From Buxus sempervirens (taxonomy: Eukaryota > Streptophyta > Magnoliopsida > Buxales > Buxaceae): a stretch of 64,000 nucleotides of DNA. Below, one piece after another: positions 24,196 to 43,421 of the stretch; positions within the stretch are counted from its first letter, which is position 1, and the number at the start of each line of letters is the position of its first letter. The notes under the pieces are model-generated. The model had not been told where the DNA came from, ran no database searches, and saw only the letters and a list, made by a program, of their open reading frames with translations. Made by a program: the position numbers and the translations under genes. The stretch is from assembly GCA_947561395.2 (NCBI GenBank), contig OX387182.1:56195283-56259282 (forward strand), read 5' to 3'.

Positions 24196-24786
24196 AAAGT
24201 GCTTACCTAGTCATGAAACTCATTCCACATACTTTCAGCTTTGTAGATCGAATAGATCATAACTGATTTCAAAGTGCTTTTCTAGTCATGAAACTCATTC
24301 CACATACTTTCCACCAGCTTTATCGATCGAATAGATAACTGATTACAAAGTGCTTATCTAGTCATGAAACTCATTCCCCATGCTTTCCACCAGCTTTGTA
24401 GATAGAATCAAGGTTTTAAGTTTCGGTGCCGTTGGGCATGCCGCCCAGGGCACCGAACGGCATTTCGGCAGCACGCTAACGCCGGAAAATTTTTAATGGG
24501 CAAAAAAAAAAAAAAATTTATGTTATTTTGGATTTCGGCGAAATTTCAACGGCATGCCGTTCCGTTTCACCGGTACGCGCGCCCATTTCGCTAAAAAAAA
24601 TTTTAAAAATTTACATTTTTTTCTCTGTTTCGCTTGACACGCCGCCCGTTTCGCTCGAAATTTTGGTCCATTTCACCAACGATGCAAATTGACGATTTCC
24701 CCCCAGTAAAACGCATCATTGGGGGCATAAAAACCGAAATTTCCGTCGAAACTGTAAACCTTGGATAGAATAGATAATTGATTACT
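24196..24786. repeat. 76-bp tandem repeat, three units, split by a MITE
   Basis: Units begin with AAAGTGCTT at about 24196, 24271 and 24347 and share TAGTCATGAAACTCATTCC and GATCGAATAGATAACTGATT. The third unit is interrupted after 24408 by the hAT element and resumes after its target duplication at 24772. Without the insert the third unit is again about 76 bp. Confidence 0.85.
24409..24763. mobile_element. Short hAT element (CAAGGTTT family)
   Basis: The ends CAAGGTTTTAAGTTTCGG and CGAAACTGTAAACCTTG are inverted repeats. A perfect 8-bp duplication GATAGAAT flanks the element (24401-24408 and 24764-24771). The 355-bp body is rich in TTTCGGC/GCCGAAA words and does not code. It sits inside the third unit of a tandem repeat, which independently proves the insertion. 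A related, shorter element lies at 47275-47482. Confidence 0.9.
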
Positions 24787-25196
24787 AAGCGGTTCTGTAA
24801 GTATATTTTTAAGTCGGGTCGATTATGTTTGTTTCTATTTAAACAAATTAGAAGGGGTGCACGTGCAATACTACACGTGTGTAAAAAGAGATAGAAGGAA
24901 CACTTGCAAAACCAATTATTAATTTTTAGAAAAATTAAGACAATTTTGACCGTTATATTCTTTTATTAATAAATCTTTTCAATAGTGTGTAAGGGCTATT
25001 TTGAAAAGCCACGTATTTTGTATGTCACGCTTCTCAATTATTTGAAAAAATATCAATAGTTTTTAATTTTAAAGAATTAATTGACTGAATCTGAATTATT
25101 TAGAAAAAATATCACTAAAAATCAATTCATGTGAAAGCCAAAACGAATGTGATGCTACCGGTAAATGAACGGTGGACCCCACTTTGATGTGTGGGG

Positions 25197-25203
25197 TATA
25201 TAC
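25197..25203 (+). promoter_or_regulatory. Possible TATA box of UMPS
   Basis: TATATAC follows GTGGGG about 220 bases before the UMPS ATG, ahead of a transcribed-looking leader. It is supported only by its sequence and position. Confidence 0.4.
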
Positions 25204-25376
25204 ACACTAGAGGAGCAAATCGCGCGTGTTACTATACTGTCTATAGGTTTAGGTTACGTACTTACACAGCCATAGTTTACGTATACAAACGAAGCTTCCT
25301 ATTGTGACGGTTTGTCCGGACTTCGAATTAACGGAATCTTCGAAGACGAAAACTCCCAACTACAGAGCTCCACTGG

Positions 25377-25401
25377 GAGAGAGAGAGAGAGAGAGAGAGA
25401 G
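25377..25401 (+). repeat. (GA)n repeat in the UMPS 5' leader
   Basis: An uninterrupted GA run of about 25 bases ends 18 bases before the ATG at 25420. Plant GAGA-binding (BPC) factors bind such tracts, and length changes here would alter the leader but not the protein. Regulation through it is inference. Confidence 0.8.
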
Positions 25402-25419
25402 TGCTTGGAATCGCCATTA

Positions 25420-33022
<7,603 letters not shown>

Positions 33023-34618
33023 GCCAGACTTGGTCACTGCCCTGCTTTATGAATTTTACTCAAGGAAAAACGCTCTTGAATGCTCTATTTAATCTATTGA
33101 ACTACAAAATCTGGAAGAAGCCTAAGCTGTGGTATATCACCACGTGCTTGATTGAGTTTTCAACCCTTTCTAGGAAATTTTTGAACCCATGCTTTCATGT
33201 TTTAACTAATGTAATTGCTTGAAAATATTGTGATATAAATGAGATGTGCGTGTGTTTTTCTGTTGCCAGATACAATTCAGTTGCAGGATTCTGGAACGGT
33301 TGTTTGAAAATTTAAATTTTCTGGGAAGTTTTATTGTGTTTTCAACCAACAACTCACATGGATCCCAAAGAGTTTTCAAAGAATAATTCTATTGCATTGA
33401 ACCTAGAATTGAAGATTGATTAGTCCATTTTCACATTCTATTTAGTTCAGGACGGTTCTAAGAAAAGGTTGTAGAGAGCTTGCAGAAGATAGAAAGCAGG
33501 TAATACTTCTCTTAGTAAAATGGAAGGACAGTTTTTAAAAAAAAAATCCTTTTTATCTATAAGAAGTTAATGGCTAATTGATTCAAGTGATAAAATCAAT
33601 TATTGCATGCATTTTAAAAGGCTTCTATGGATTGAAATATTGTCCATGTGACCAACACAGAGTCACCCACTTATAGAAGGATTATGTCTATGCCATTTTT
33701 TTTCATATGGCAATTGATTTCTTCTCTCACAATTAAGTTAGCCGTTTGAGTCAAATTATCAGTTAGCCATGTTTGGTCTAACATTTTTTAGTGAAACCCA
33801 TTGCCAACTACAACAATATTTAAAAAAATGAAAGATAACATAAATCGACTTATTGCAATTCTGGCTTTCCAATTGGAAAATCCCCATCATTCCTTATATA
33901 GATAATTTGAATTACTCAAATGCAATCCCCTGATATTGAAAGCCACAGATTCTTGGGCAAAACACCTGTTGAGAATCCCATTTTTATAGTCAACATAAAA
34001 TCATATATCAAATTTGCCTTTTTTTTTTGCAAAATCTATAAACATGTAAATTTATATTTAAGAAGTTTTAGTTACTAAAGGATTATCTATCAATAGATGG
34101 TTTGGATTTGGCAAATCGTTCTTTCGCATTCCAAATTTCGCTCTATCGCAACAATCAACCAAACGGTTGCGACAAATCAGAACCATATTTGTACACACAT
34201 ATACACAAATACACATACACGGGCGAATTTTCGATATAAAAGTTTTTAATCAATAGTAAATAAACTTAAAAATCACATAAAATCAAACTTTTTGGAAAAC
34301 CCATTTTAATTTTTTTTAATCCCAAATTTTTGTTCATAATCTTTGATTAATGATAGAACCGAACTATGAGGAGGTATTGATGAAGTGGGACTCTAGAAAC
34401 TCTACAAATGCGCTCGAAGGAACAAATGGGGTAACCCTCTCTGAACTGTTTTTCCGCTAAAGCCTAAAATTTGAACACATCCTTTACGTCAACGGTCAGA
34501 ATTATTGCTGGCACTTCCTACCTTGTTCATCTCAATTTTCATCCCAAGATCCCCTCAGAAAACCCCACAACCCCACATGAACCAAGTAACAAACCTCACC
34601 TTCCTCCTCTTCATCCCC
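33023..34618. other. Intergenic region between UMPS and the VQ gene
   Basis: It starts with the UMPS 3' UTR and continues as AT-rich DNA up to the VQ promoter. I see no gene, defined repeat or mobile element. Confidence 0.5.
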
Positions 34619-34626
34619 TATATATA
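34619..34626 (+). promoter_or_regulatory. TATA box of the VQ gene
   Basis: TATATATA follows a C-rich stretch about 110 bases before the ATG, and the sequence between is a typical CT-rich plant leader (CATCTCTCC). The position suits a start of transcription near 34650. Confidence 0.55.
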
Positions 34627-34729
34627 TCACACATCTCTCCATTGATTCTTCTGCCTCTCAACACACCAGCCAACCCAATAAGGAAGAAGAGAAGAAAGAA
34701 CTCCTTACAACCCAGAAAAGTTGTAAACC

Positions 34730-35371
34730 ATGAGTCCAGCTCAATTCAATGATGGTCAAATGCCCAAGAGGGACATGAATTATGCACGACCTTCACCTTT
34801 GAAGATCAACAAGGACTCACATTTCATCCACAAATCATCTTCCTCGTTGTCGTCATCGTCGTCGTCGTCTTCATCCCTCCACCACCCCACCGGCACGCAT
34901 CAACAGCGGCACCGGCCAGTTATAATTTACACCCATTCTCCCAAAATTATCCACACACAACCTTGTGATTTCATGGCTTTGGTGCAGAAGTTAACAGGTT
35001 TGTCGCAGTCTGATGATGAGGATATACAACCTCCATTGAAGCCGAAGGGACAAGCTTCATCACCTGAAGCAAGTAACAATAACATGATAGCTGTCGGCCA
35101 TGACGACAATGAATCGTCTTCGGTTATTACCGATGATAACTGTGGTGGTGGTGGTTTAAGGGACATTCGAGCAAGTTCATCTTCAGTTTCAACAATCTTT
35201 GATCCTCCAAACTCTTACATCCCCCATATCCCACTCTTCAACCGTGCTCAAACAGATTTCTTCTACGCGCCTCGGCCTTTTTATAGATACCCGGATTATC
35301 CTAACATAGACAGCTCTATCTCTCCTTTGATTCTGGAGGCTGCAAAAGGATTTTCAGAATATGGGAATTGA
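34730..35371 (+). CDS. VQ-motif protein (MKS1/VQ20-like)
   Basis: A single exon codes for 213 residues from a clear ATG (MSPAQFNDGQ). VQ proteins are plant-specific nuclear cofactors that bind WRKY transcription factors, and some are substrates of MAP kinases. The VQ core FMALVQKLTG lies at residues 81-90. An upstream conserved RPSPLKINKDSHFIHK block and PVIIYTHSPKIIHTQP before the VQ core are as in the MKS1/VQ20/VQ8 group. A long serine run follows the first block and shows as a TCG/TCA microsatellite. The C terminus ends PLILEAAKGFSEYGN. The lack of introns is usual in seed-plant VQ genes. Which subgroup it belongs to is not certain. Confidence 0.93.
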   Translation: MSPAQFNDGQMPKRDMNYARPSPLKINKDSHFIHKSSSSLSSSSSSSSSLHHPTGTHQQRHRPVIIYTHSPKIIHTQPCDFMALVQKLTGLSQSDDEDIQPPLKPKGQASSPEASNNNMIAVGHDDNESSSVITDDNCGGGGLRDIRASSSSVSTIFDPPNSYIPHIPLFNRAQTDFFYAPRPFYRYPDYPNIDSSISPLILEAAKGFSEYGN

Positions 35372-38300
35372 CAGAGTTCGGGATTTTGGTTAACAGAATT
35401 ATAGTAAGTTTATTTGATTATTTATTTTTTGATTCATAGGTGAGAAAATTCCTTTTTTTCTGATTCGGCTTTTTGATTTATAAAAAGCATAGGTTGATTG
35501 TAAGATTCAATTCATTATTTGGCCATCGAAGGAGGGATCAAATCTATGGATAGGCAGTGCACTTTTACTGCAATTCTATTAAACTTGTCTTTGTTTTGTT
35601 CACATTAATTTTTATTCTCAGTAATTCCTCAGAATAAAATTTATATTCTTGATTCAATAATTGAATGGAGTCAATAAAATTTATATTGTTTATTAGTGAT
35701 ACTCTTTGTCTAAAGGAAAGAAAGTTGATTCCTCCTCCAAGATAATGAGAGAAGGTAATGCTTTCATTATTCTTCTTCTTTACTGCTGTTTAAATACTAA
35801 ATATATGTTATCAAAACCATAATGGTAGGTCCCCTGTCTTTTTCAGATGATGTTTCCAATAAATTCAAGGCGAGAATCGACAAAGACTAAATTCCAAAAA
35901 TTTGGAATTGAGATTTTTTTTTAAATATTCTTTTGAGAATTACATGGATTAATTTCAATTCCAATGATTGGTAGGAAAAGAATCATAAGGAGGTTTAACA
36001 TCTACTTATTCTAATGAAATTGCTGAGGATATGATGGAGAAAGGTAATTAAGCATTTCTTGGAATAACACACTTGCAACTTTTCATGGATGCATTGGAAG
36101 ACTGAAAGAAAAAGCTGAGGAATGTAACATATCTGAGAGTGCCTAAGAGTATCTTAGAAAATAAGATTAAAGGAAAGTAGGCTATTGTAGCTTAGGAATA
36201 TAAAACATAGATCTAAGATTCTAAGGTGCCATGAGAATGTATAAGAGAGCACATACTAAAGAATATAATGATGTGAGCAAAACAATAAAAAAATATAAAA
36301 ACCAAAAAAGGACATGAATACAGTCAGTAAAAATGATGCAGAAGGTATTAGCCAATCAAAGTATCATTCATTTTTTCAATACATTGTAGTGAGGGTATAA
36401 AATTATACCATCCATTCTAACAAGTTGGCACAAGGCATTTATTGTTATCATTGTCTATAATAGAGCTAAATGAAATAGTGAGAAATTGTAAATCTGAGAC
36501 TGTCACAAATTTGATTCTTTAAGTGTTCCTCAAGCTAGCTCTCTTTTATTAAAGGAAATCTATTTTGTGGACTTACCTAAGCAATCTAAAACTTGAACTG
36601 AAAGTAGCTTGAAAATCATCTTTTTACCTCATGAAGGTCCCTTGGAACCAGAAGACCTAAGAGGTCTTCAACCAGAATATTCACATCAATTTCTTGTGGA
36701 AGAATTATTTTAGTTTGATGGTTTTTATCAGGTAGAACTTTAAAATAATGAAAAAATTGATAATAATAAAAAAAAAGTACTTCATTTCCTTTCTCCTAAT
36801 CAAGATTTGTCTATCCCTAGGCCATAAATGTTTGAAATTTGTTAATAATAAATGACCAAACTTTGTTTTCTATGATTTTTCACATTCTAATCATAAGTAA
36901 TATTTTATCATAATTTACATCATATGCTTTTCATGAGTAACATAATCGCCATCGTAATAAGCAATTCCGTGTTAGTTGTAAGCCAGAATTCCAGCTGAAG
37001 CCACCCTTTTTCATTCAAGCTCAACAATGGCTATTCAAGGCTAACAGCAGAATTAAGAGCCCTATCAGGACTAACATAAGGCAGTCACAGAATCCTTGTT
37101 GGTAGTAAAACATACCAAATAAGCTCCAATAAAACAGAGCAGCAATGAAGGGTGATCTTGGACACAGAAACCTTTATCATTTTGGAGGCCAATCCAGAAT
37201 TCCTAACAAAACATCAAAAGGATAAATAATTCCATTGTATCTCTGAACAATCTATGGCACGGCCTCTACAGTCATCTAAAACAGAACAATAAGGAACTCA
37301 AGAGACATCAAGGGCATACCGTCCATTCTACCTAGAGAAAGAGGAAGAAAAAACTTGCATCTGCTCAACTTTTCAAAGGAGATCTTGAAGTCTCACAAAA
37401 TGCTAGTAGTTCCAGGTGAGTTCTAGTCCCATGCATGCATGGATCTGTCTCAGAGACCAATGCCCTATTCTTTCACATAAGCAAACCCTGTACCAGCATG
37501 ATGACTACAAATCAGCATGGGATTAGCATGTTAGATGAAAATTTTTCCCTGTTCTGCCAAACACTTTGGATTCTTGATATAGAAGTCTTCTTTCTATGTG
37601 AATGCAATTCATGGTCAGAAAGAGAAGTACCTGAGAACTATTAGTTCCTGTCACCATGAAACCTGGAGTTCTATAGACTAACTTGATTAGATAAGTAATT
37701 CAATCTGACAGAATCAGCTACAGGGGCCTTAGTAATCTGATTGTAAGTGGCAAATGCTCTTAATAACGCATTAAAGCAAGAATTTTTATTTGATCATTTT
37801 AGGAATGTCGTTAATAGACAGTGAGGTAATTTTGATGCTCCTGAGAACCTATGAAAGATATCATCAGGGAACTTAAGGTGTGGATTCCAAAAGAATTGTG
37901 AGTTTTAATAGGACAATTAGTCTCATGTGGCCTACTTCTTGTCTCTGCCTTAGGCCTGGGAACTTTTCCACAATGAGAACCATAACCAGACCGTAATGGC
38001 TGATTCTTGTCATTTAAACTGGAAATACTAGTTTGTGCATCCGGAAGGGTATGAATGGTGAGAGGAAGATGTATGAGGTTAAGAATGGAGTTAGTGAAGA
38101 AGCATAAGCAAATACACAATCTAACAACTTGACTGAAGAAACAGGCTCAAATGGCTGAATAGGAATCATGCTGCCAATCCCAGTAGCTGGAAGAATGCAC
38201 TAATTGATAGAATCATTCATATAACTTCATGAACAAAGGAGAAATACAATTTTCCCAAGGCACTGCAGAAGTATAATAAAAGGTATCAGTCCTATATAAT

Positions 38301-38582
38301 CCAAAACAGTTCAGTGCAATGTTTCCACCAACAATCTTCTGCAGCTAGATATTAGATTCTGACTATGCACTTGAATAACTTCTCTTTTTAGGAATTAGCA
38401 TGACATTATAAACCTAGATGTGGGCCTTTCCATTCATGTATTTGATGCATGGACAAGCAAAGAGGGTTTGCCTTCAGAAACCAGAGAAATACATGAAGAG
38501 AAGCCATACAACTACAACAAGAAGAGGCTAATCTATCCAATTCAAGGCAAGAGAGGAGATGAAGGTTGAAGAACTGCGACTC
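35372..38582. other. Intergenic region between the VQ and SINAT genes (convergent)
   Basis: The 3' UTRs of both genes should lie at its edges. The interior is AT-rich. Open frames at 37435-37644 (+) and 37811-38119 (-) have no recognisable domain and no conserved neighbours, so I do not call them genes. No terminal repeats were found. Confidence 0.5.
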
Positions 38583-41500
38583 TCACTGTTCCTTCCAAAT
38601 CCTCCCTGTCACCCTAAGCTTCAATTCCTTTCGGTCTCCCCCTGAGAAGAATAAAGCCATGTTCCTTTGGATGATAAGACCATCAAAACTGTCGCGTACT
38701 TTCCTGTGACTGTCCCGTATGCTTCTGGGCACCCCTTGCCAAACCATTTTCCTCCCATTTCCTCCAACCTCAAGACTGTAGCTGTAGTTCTTGGCTTCAT
38801 TGTCATCACCCATAAACCGCAGGAATGCTATATAAACAGGAGCCATACCAAGCTGGAAGGCTTCAAAATGCAAACAGAAGTACTGCCCAAAGCAGCTGAA
38901 AACCTATAGACAGCAAAAGAATATCCACAATTTTTTTACATATTCCACAAGCTTGATTATAAGAAACTACAGATAGACAAGGTTAAAATGAAATGGAGAA
39001 ATAACAGAAAGTCAGTAATACCGTCAGCATCCATGTAGCATTTTCAACTTCATGTGGATTTGATTTGACATAACGATGGTTGAAAGTGCTGCCATTGTGC
39101 ATGTCAACTTTGTGGTCATCTTTCAAGTGGGCTACCAGATAAGGAATATCACCAATGACTGAGCACTCAGAGCCAGCATAAGGGCAGTTGTAAGGTCTAA
39201 ACATGCATTGGGATTCGTGTTTTAGCTTGCTGTAGTAAGGATATATTCCAATGCAGCCAAAACTCTGGTATCTACATGGAAGTTCAAGAGATGCAGCCAC
39301 TTTCTCCAGTGCAAGGCATCTTATATTGCCCAGTTCATGCCTGCAAGTGGGGCACCGGTTGTGCACTCTAGGCTTGCAACCAGAACACAATGTATGGCCG
39401 TTTGAACACTGCAACAGCAGTAAAAAAATACTAAGAGCACAAAATTAAATATCCTTCAGATTTACATAGAAAGCACTCTTTTAATACAAAAACCAGTAGC
39501 AAACACAAATGCTATACACCATCGATACTTGTGAATCACTAACAGTAAAAGTCACTTATGGAGTCCAAGACATCATTTGATGAACAAACAAGCATGAATT
39601 AACTAACAAACTGAATGAATCCACAAAAAAGAACAAGAAGCAGTCACTCAAGAAACACCAATAAGCTATTTAAAAGAACAGAATTGGTCATCTAACAAGA
39701 AAAACATGAAAACCAAACAAGGTAGTTGACAAAACCTCGGCATTTAGCTACACTATGAAAAGGACATTGTTTGTTTCTTATGTTTTTGGCTAACAATTGG
39801 GAACAATTTGGGTTTGACAAAGGGCATTGTGCCAAATTAACAAGGTGCAGCCAGCATGAAACTTCAACAGATCATTCTGTCATGATTCCAAATCCAAGGT
39901 ATATCATATTTCATAGAAAAAATGGAAACTAAAGATATGTGTCTGTGTGTGTAGCTATGTGTATATATGTAAACTGTCGACGGTCAAAAATGTGTAACAG
40001 TACTCCAAGGAGTAACACTGATAATATCAAAAAAAACTTGATCATGACTACTTTTGCCAAAGGAAAACCATATTTGACAATTTGATCAATATACATCATT
40101 CCTTTAAGGCTGTGCTTGGATCCCAGAGTTTTGCAAGAAATGAAAAGAAAATGCTAGGAAAAGCACATTCTCCTGTTTGGTTGGAATAGAGAGAGATATG
40201 AGAACAAAATTAGTTAAAAAAATTTCTCATTGGGGATCAAAAAAAAAATTTTCTCCAAAAAGACGTAAAGATTGAAAATATATAAAAGAAAGACAATATA
40301 GCTTCCTTTAACACTCAAATGTAACTCACTGTCTCTGTTAGCTTCTCTAGGAACCATCTAAGGTTCAAAACATTGCCTAAAAGATCTCATACTGAACAAT
40401 TCCTCCAATTCACTTCCTTCTTTTGTTCTCATAACTTGGGATTCTGATTATTCCTATTAAACCTAAATATCTGCTTTTCATGTGTGATCCATAGAAGAAG
40501 GCGATTGCTTTTAATCATTGTTATTTCAATGGGTAATGGAAGCAGTTATTTAACTGTTCGCTTCTCCTTTACTATGGTATTAATGGTGCAGTTTTTTATT
40601 TCCATCAACCTCTTTAGAAGTGTGAATCCATCAACTCATTCATAACTTTCTCATAAAAAAAGTAAAATTTTGAAAAAGAGTTAATGTAAATATTAATTGA
40701 ACAGCTAAACTTGTGCTGTTTCAGTCGTCTATGGTTGTTTGGAGCAGGTTCTGAATTAAATAAAGCTAGGAGATGATCCATTCAAAGAGTAATATATTAT
40801 TTGATTTAGTTTGTGAGAGTTGATGTCATGATAGAATCAAACTACAGTATAGCCACTATGTAAATATCTGTATTTATGTACTGGGAATATATATGACAAC
40901 AAATAACCCTGACAATGTCCATGTTTTTCTGTGCATGACTTTGCCCAAGAAGACACACTAGCTTCCATTTTCAGATAAAAATAAATAAATAAAATGCCCT
41001 TCTTCTCTGTCTCTTCCTGTACCTAGTTGATTGATGTTGAACACCCATACATCTAGGTTTTTGTGAAAGATCAGAAGATCAACTCTAAGAACGAAATGTT
41101 AGCACATAAATTAGCTTCTTGACAAAGATGAGTTTTTAATATTTCCTTGAAATGTGAAAATTTTCCATTAATACTTCTCATAAAATTTCCTTAAAGCTTC
41201 CCCAGACTTTCTATTCTTGTATCCCAATAAAAATTTCAAAACAAGATTGTTCATCATGAAGGAGAGAAATAACCCGTGAAAAAGAAATTTAAAACCTAGT
41301 AAAGGCCATCAATCCATTTGTAAATAATATTAGCATCCTCATTGATCTTTTGCGGCCAATCAGAATACAGTAAAACAGCATGTCAGAATGGTTTCTCTGC
41401 TGAACAAATCAACCAATAACAGGGAAAAATAGGTTACAAACTCTTCCTTCATCTTCCCTTCATTTTCAATCACAAAAATAACAACAAATCCCCGAGCATG

Positions 41501-43421
41501 TGGACTTCAAAATGATGCAATGACCTATTTCCTTCCCCACTAACACCTACCCACTCCCACTTCCCTCCCAAAAACAAAGTTCATATAATTACAATTTTAC
41601 CATCGAAAAATAAAAGATCAATAAATTTACAGTTCGCCACCGCAAAAAACCTAAAACTCATTTTTACAATCCAAAAAATGGGTAGAGGTTTATTTCGAGA
41701 AATGGTCCTTTTCTCATTCTGATTTTGGGAGAACTCATTCTCCCACACCTAACCAAAAACCTACCTATCAACCAAAACTCATTCCAACGTTTGAAACTCA
41801 TTCCAAGTGGTGGAATGAGTTCCCAAAATGAATGCCAAACGAGGTATCAGCCAATACAAGCTACAATGGTCTGGATCAATTTTTGCCAAACTGAAATATC
41901 TCGGCCATACAATTTGGATTCTGCTAAAACCTAGAACAATATAACCAATATATTTGAATTGGATCTCAACATTCACCAATTTAATTTACAAACTCAGCAT
42001 ATAATGTTGAATAATGAATTCTTACCATAAATGGTCATAAATAGCAAAACAAATGAATAAATTTTCAACTCTCTTCTATCCTTATAATATCTACAATTCG
42101 TTTCGATAGCACTTTGAAGAAATTTTTAACCTCAATCAAATCACCAACTAATACTTGATGCAAAACATGCAGAAAACTCTGCAAAAGGAATATCGTTGGA
42201 ATGGCAATGGGGCAGGTTAAGGTGTTGTTTGGTATAGCTTTTATAAGTTAATTTTCAATTTTGAAAAGCAGAGAAGTAAAAAAAAAAGCTTATTTGGTAA
42301 CATGAATTGAAAATAACTTATTAGAAGTTAAAAAAAGTCTAATTGTTCGAAAAGTAAAGAAATTAAAAAATATTTATTTTTTATTTTTTATTTTTCAAGA
42401 GTTATTCTAACCCCTTCGCCAGCAAATCAAAAGTAATTCGCCATATATTTTTATATTAAAATATTTTTCTATGAATATATTATAATATAAATTCAAATTC
42501 ACCATGATACCAAACAACTTTATTACTTCTAAAAGCAGAAAAGGTAGATTGAAAATTTACTATAAAAGCATCAAGGTTAAATTAGAAACTTACACTTTAA
42601 CAGATACTTTTTGACTTATCAAAAAGTCACTTTTCATGTCAAATCAAACAAGGCCTAAGATAACCTCACCATGACGAAGGAAATTTTGGCAAGGGATACA
42701 TCAGGTTGGTCAAGACTCTAACCTGTCCCACAGACTTTCAAGCACAGTCGATCATATATTTTTTGTATAAAAAATATATGTTATTAGGTAGATATATAAT
42801 TTTTTTATATATTTTACTTGAAGAAAAATGATATTATATACAATAAATGCTTAAGTTTAACCTGCCCCAATCCACCCCAACAATACCTGACTGGGATAGG
42901 GGCGAATTTCATAAATGGTTGACTACTGTAAAGGCCAGTTAGGGTTTCCCAAAACCCACTCCTGCAAGTCCCAACCCAATTGCCATCGTTAAATATTGTT
43001 CAACAAGCATAAATATATGTATCAAGAAAAGAGACTAATGAAGCACCATCAAGTTTTCACAGCCATAGAATTTTAAACAAATGCAGTAATAATATGAAAA
43101 CTAATCACGTTAAGAACAACAATAAACTTATACCCATAGATAAACATGTAAGTATGTAACTTGACCAGTTACATAAGTTAAGGCAATTTTGAGAAGAAAA
43201 TGTAAGCCAACCTGATGAATAGGAGGATACATAGCATTTAAGCATACTGGACACTCCAATAATTCACGAACACTGCTAGCAACAGTCACATTAGGTTTCA
43301 GCACAATTTGAGTAGGATCATTCACATGTTCGCTGACATCCATCATGTCTTCATATTGTGGAGGGTCAATAACCTCTGGTTTCGCCCGGATGTCATCAAA
43401 GTAAGAGTTCCCAGATGCCAT
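38583..43421 (-). CDS. SINAT: SINA/SINAT-type RING E3 ubiquitin ligase
   Basis: Seven-in-absentia proteins dimerise and attach ubiquitin to target proteins; plant members act in hormone, light and autophagy signalling. Three coding exons join in frame: 43421-43212, 39408-39022 and 38903-38583, giving 305 residues (Arabidopsis SINAT1-5 have about 305-327). The RING finger is C57/C60 (ECPVC), then C71, H75, C78, C81, C89 and C92, and an intron splits it after PPIHQ. The SIAH zinc finger follows (LPCRYQSFGC to AHLKDDHKVDMH), then the TRAF-like substrate domain (NATWMLTVFSCFGQYF, MAPVYIAFLRFMGDD, SLEVGGNGRK, LFFSGGDRKELKLRVTGRIW). All metal ligands are present. The start is ATG at 43421 (MASGNSYFDD). 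A 5' leader exon probably lies far upstream. Confidence 0.95.
39409..43211 (-). other. SINAT intron inside the RING domain (3.8 kb)
   Basis: It separates ECPVCLNAMYPPIHQ from CSNGHTLCSGC. It holds probable short mobile elements at about 42196-42988, including a nested one at about 42222-42657. The rest is AT-rich without recognised coding. Confidence 0.6.
42196..42988. mobile_element. Probable short hAT element with a nested MITE
   Basis: The outer ends GGAATGGCAATGGGGCAGG and CCCAACCCAATTGCCATCG resemble the GGCAATGGG terminal type of the other short hAT elements. Inside, about 42222-42657 starts GGTGTTGTTTGGTATAGC and ends GTCAAATCAAACAAGGCCT, a common plant MITE end type. Neither target duplication is clear, so the borders are approximate. 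Confidence 0.45.

Larger units (their letters stand above)
23170..25196. other. Divergent intergenic region between ArfGAP and UMPS
   Basis: No gene is seen. It includes the ArfGAP upstream region, AT-rich DNA at 23640-24000, the 76-bp tandem repeat at 24196-24786 with its inserted MITE, and a worn AT-rich repeat at about 24916-25130 that resembles the MULE-type MITE ends. Confidence 0.55.

Noticed and set aside
24196-24410. CRISPR array
   Set aside because: The repeat is a simple 76-bp tandem repeat without unique spacers, in a plant nuclear setting.
34471-34752. Open frame of 93 codons overlapping the VQ gene start
   Set aside because: It covers the TATA box and leader, and its Pro/His-rich product comes from CT/CA-rich sequence. 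The VQ frame starts with its own ATG and is conserved.
37811-38119. Minus-strand frame of 102 codons downstream of SINAT
   Set aside because: No domain, no repeat-family similarity that I can recognise, and it lies beyond the SINAT stop codon.
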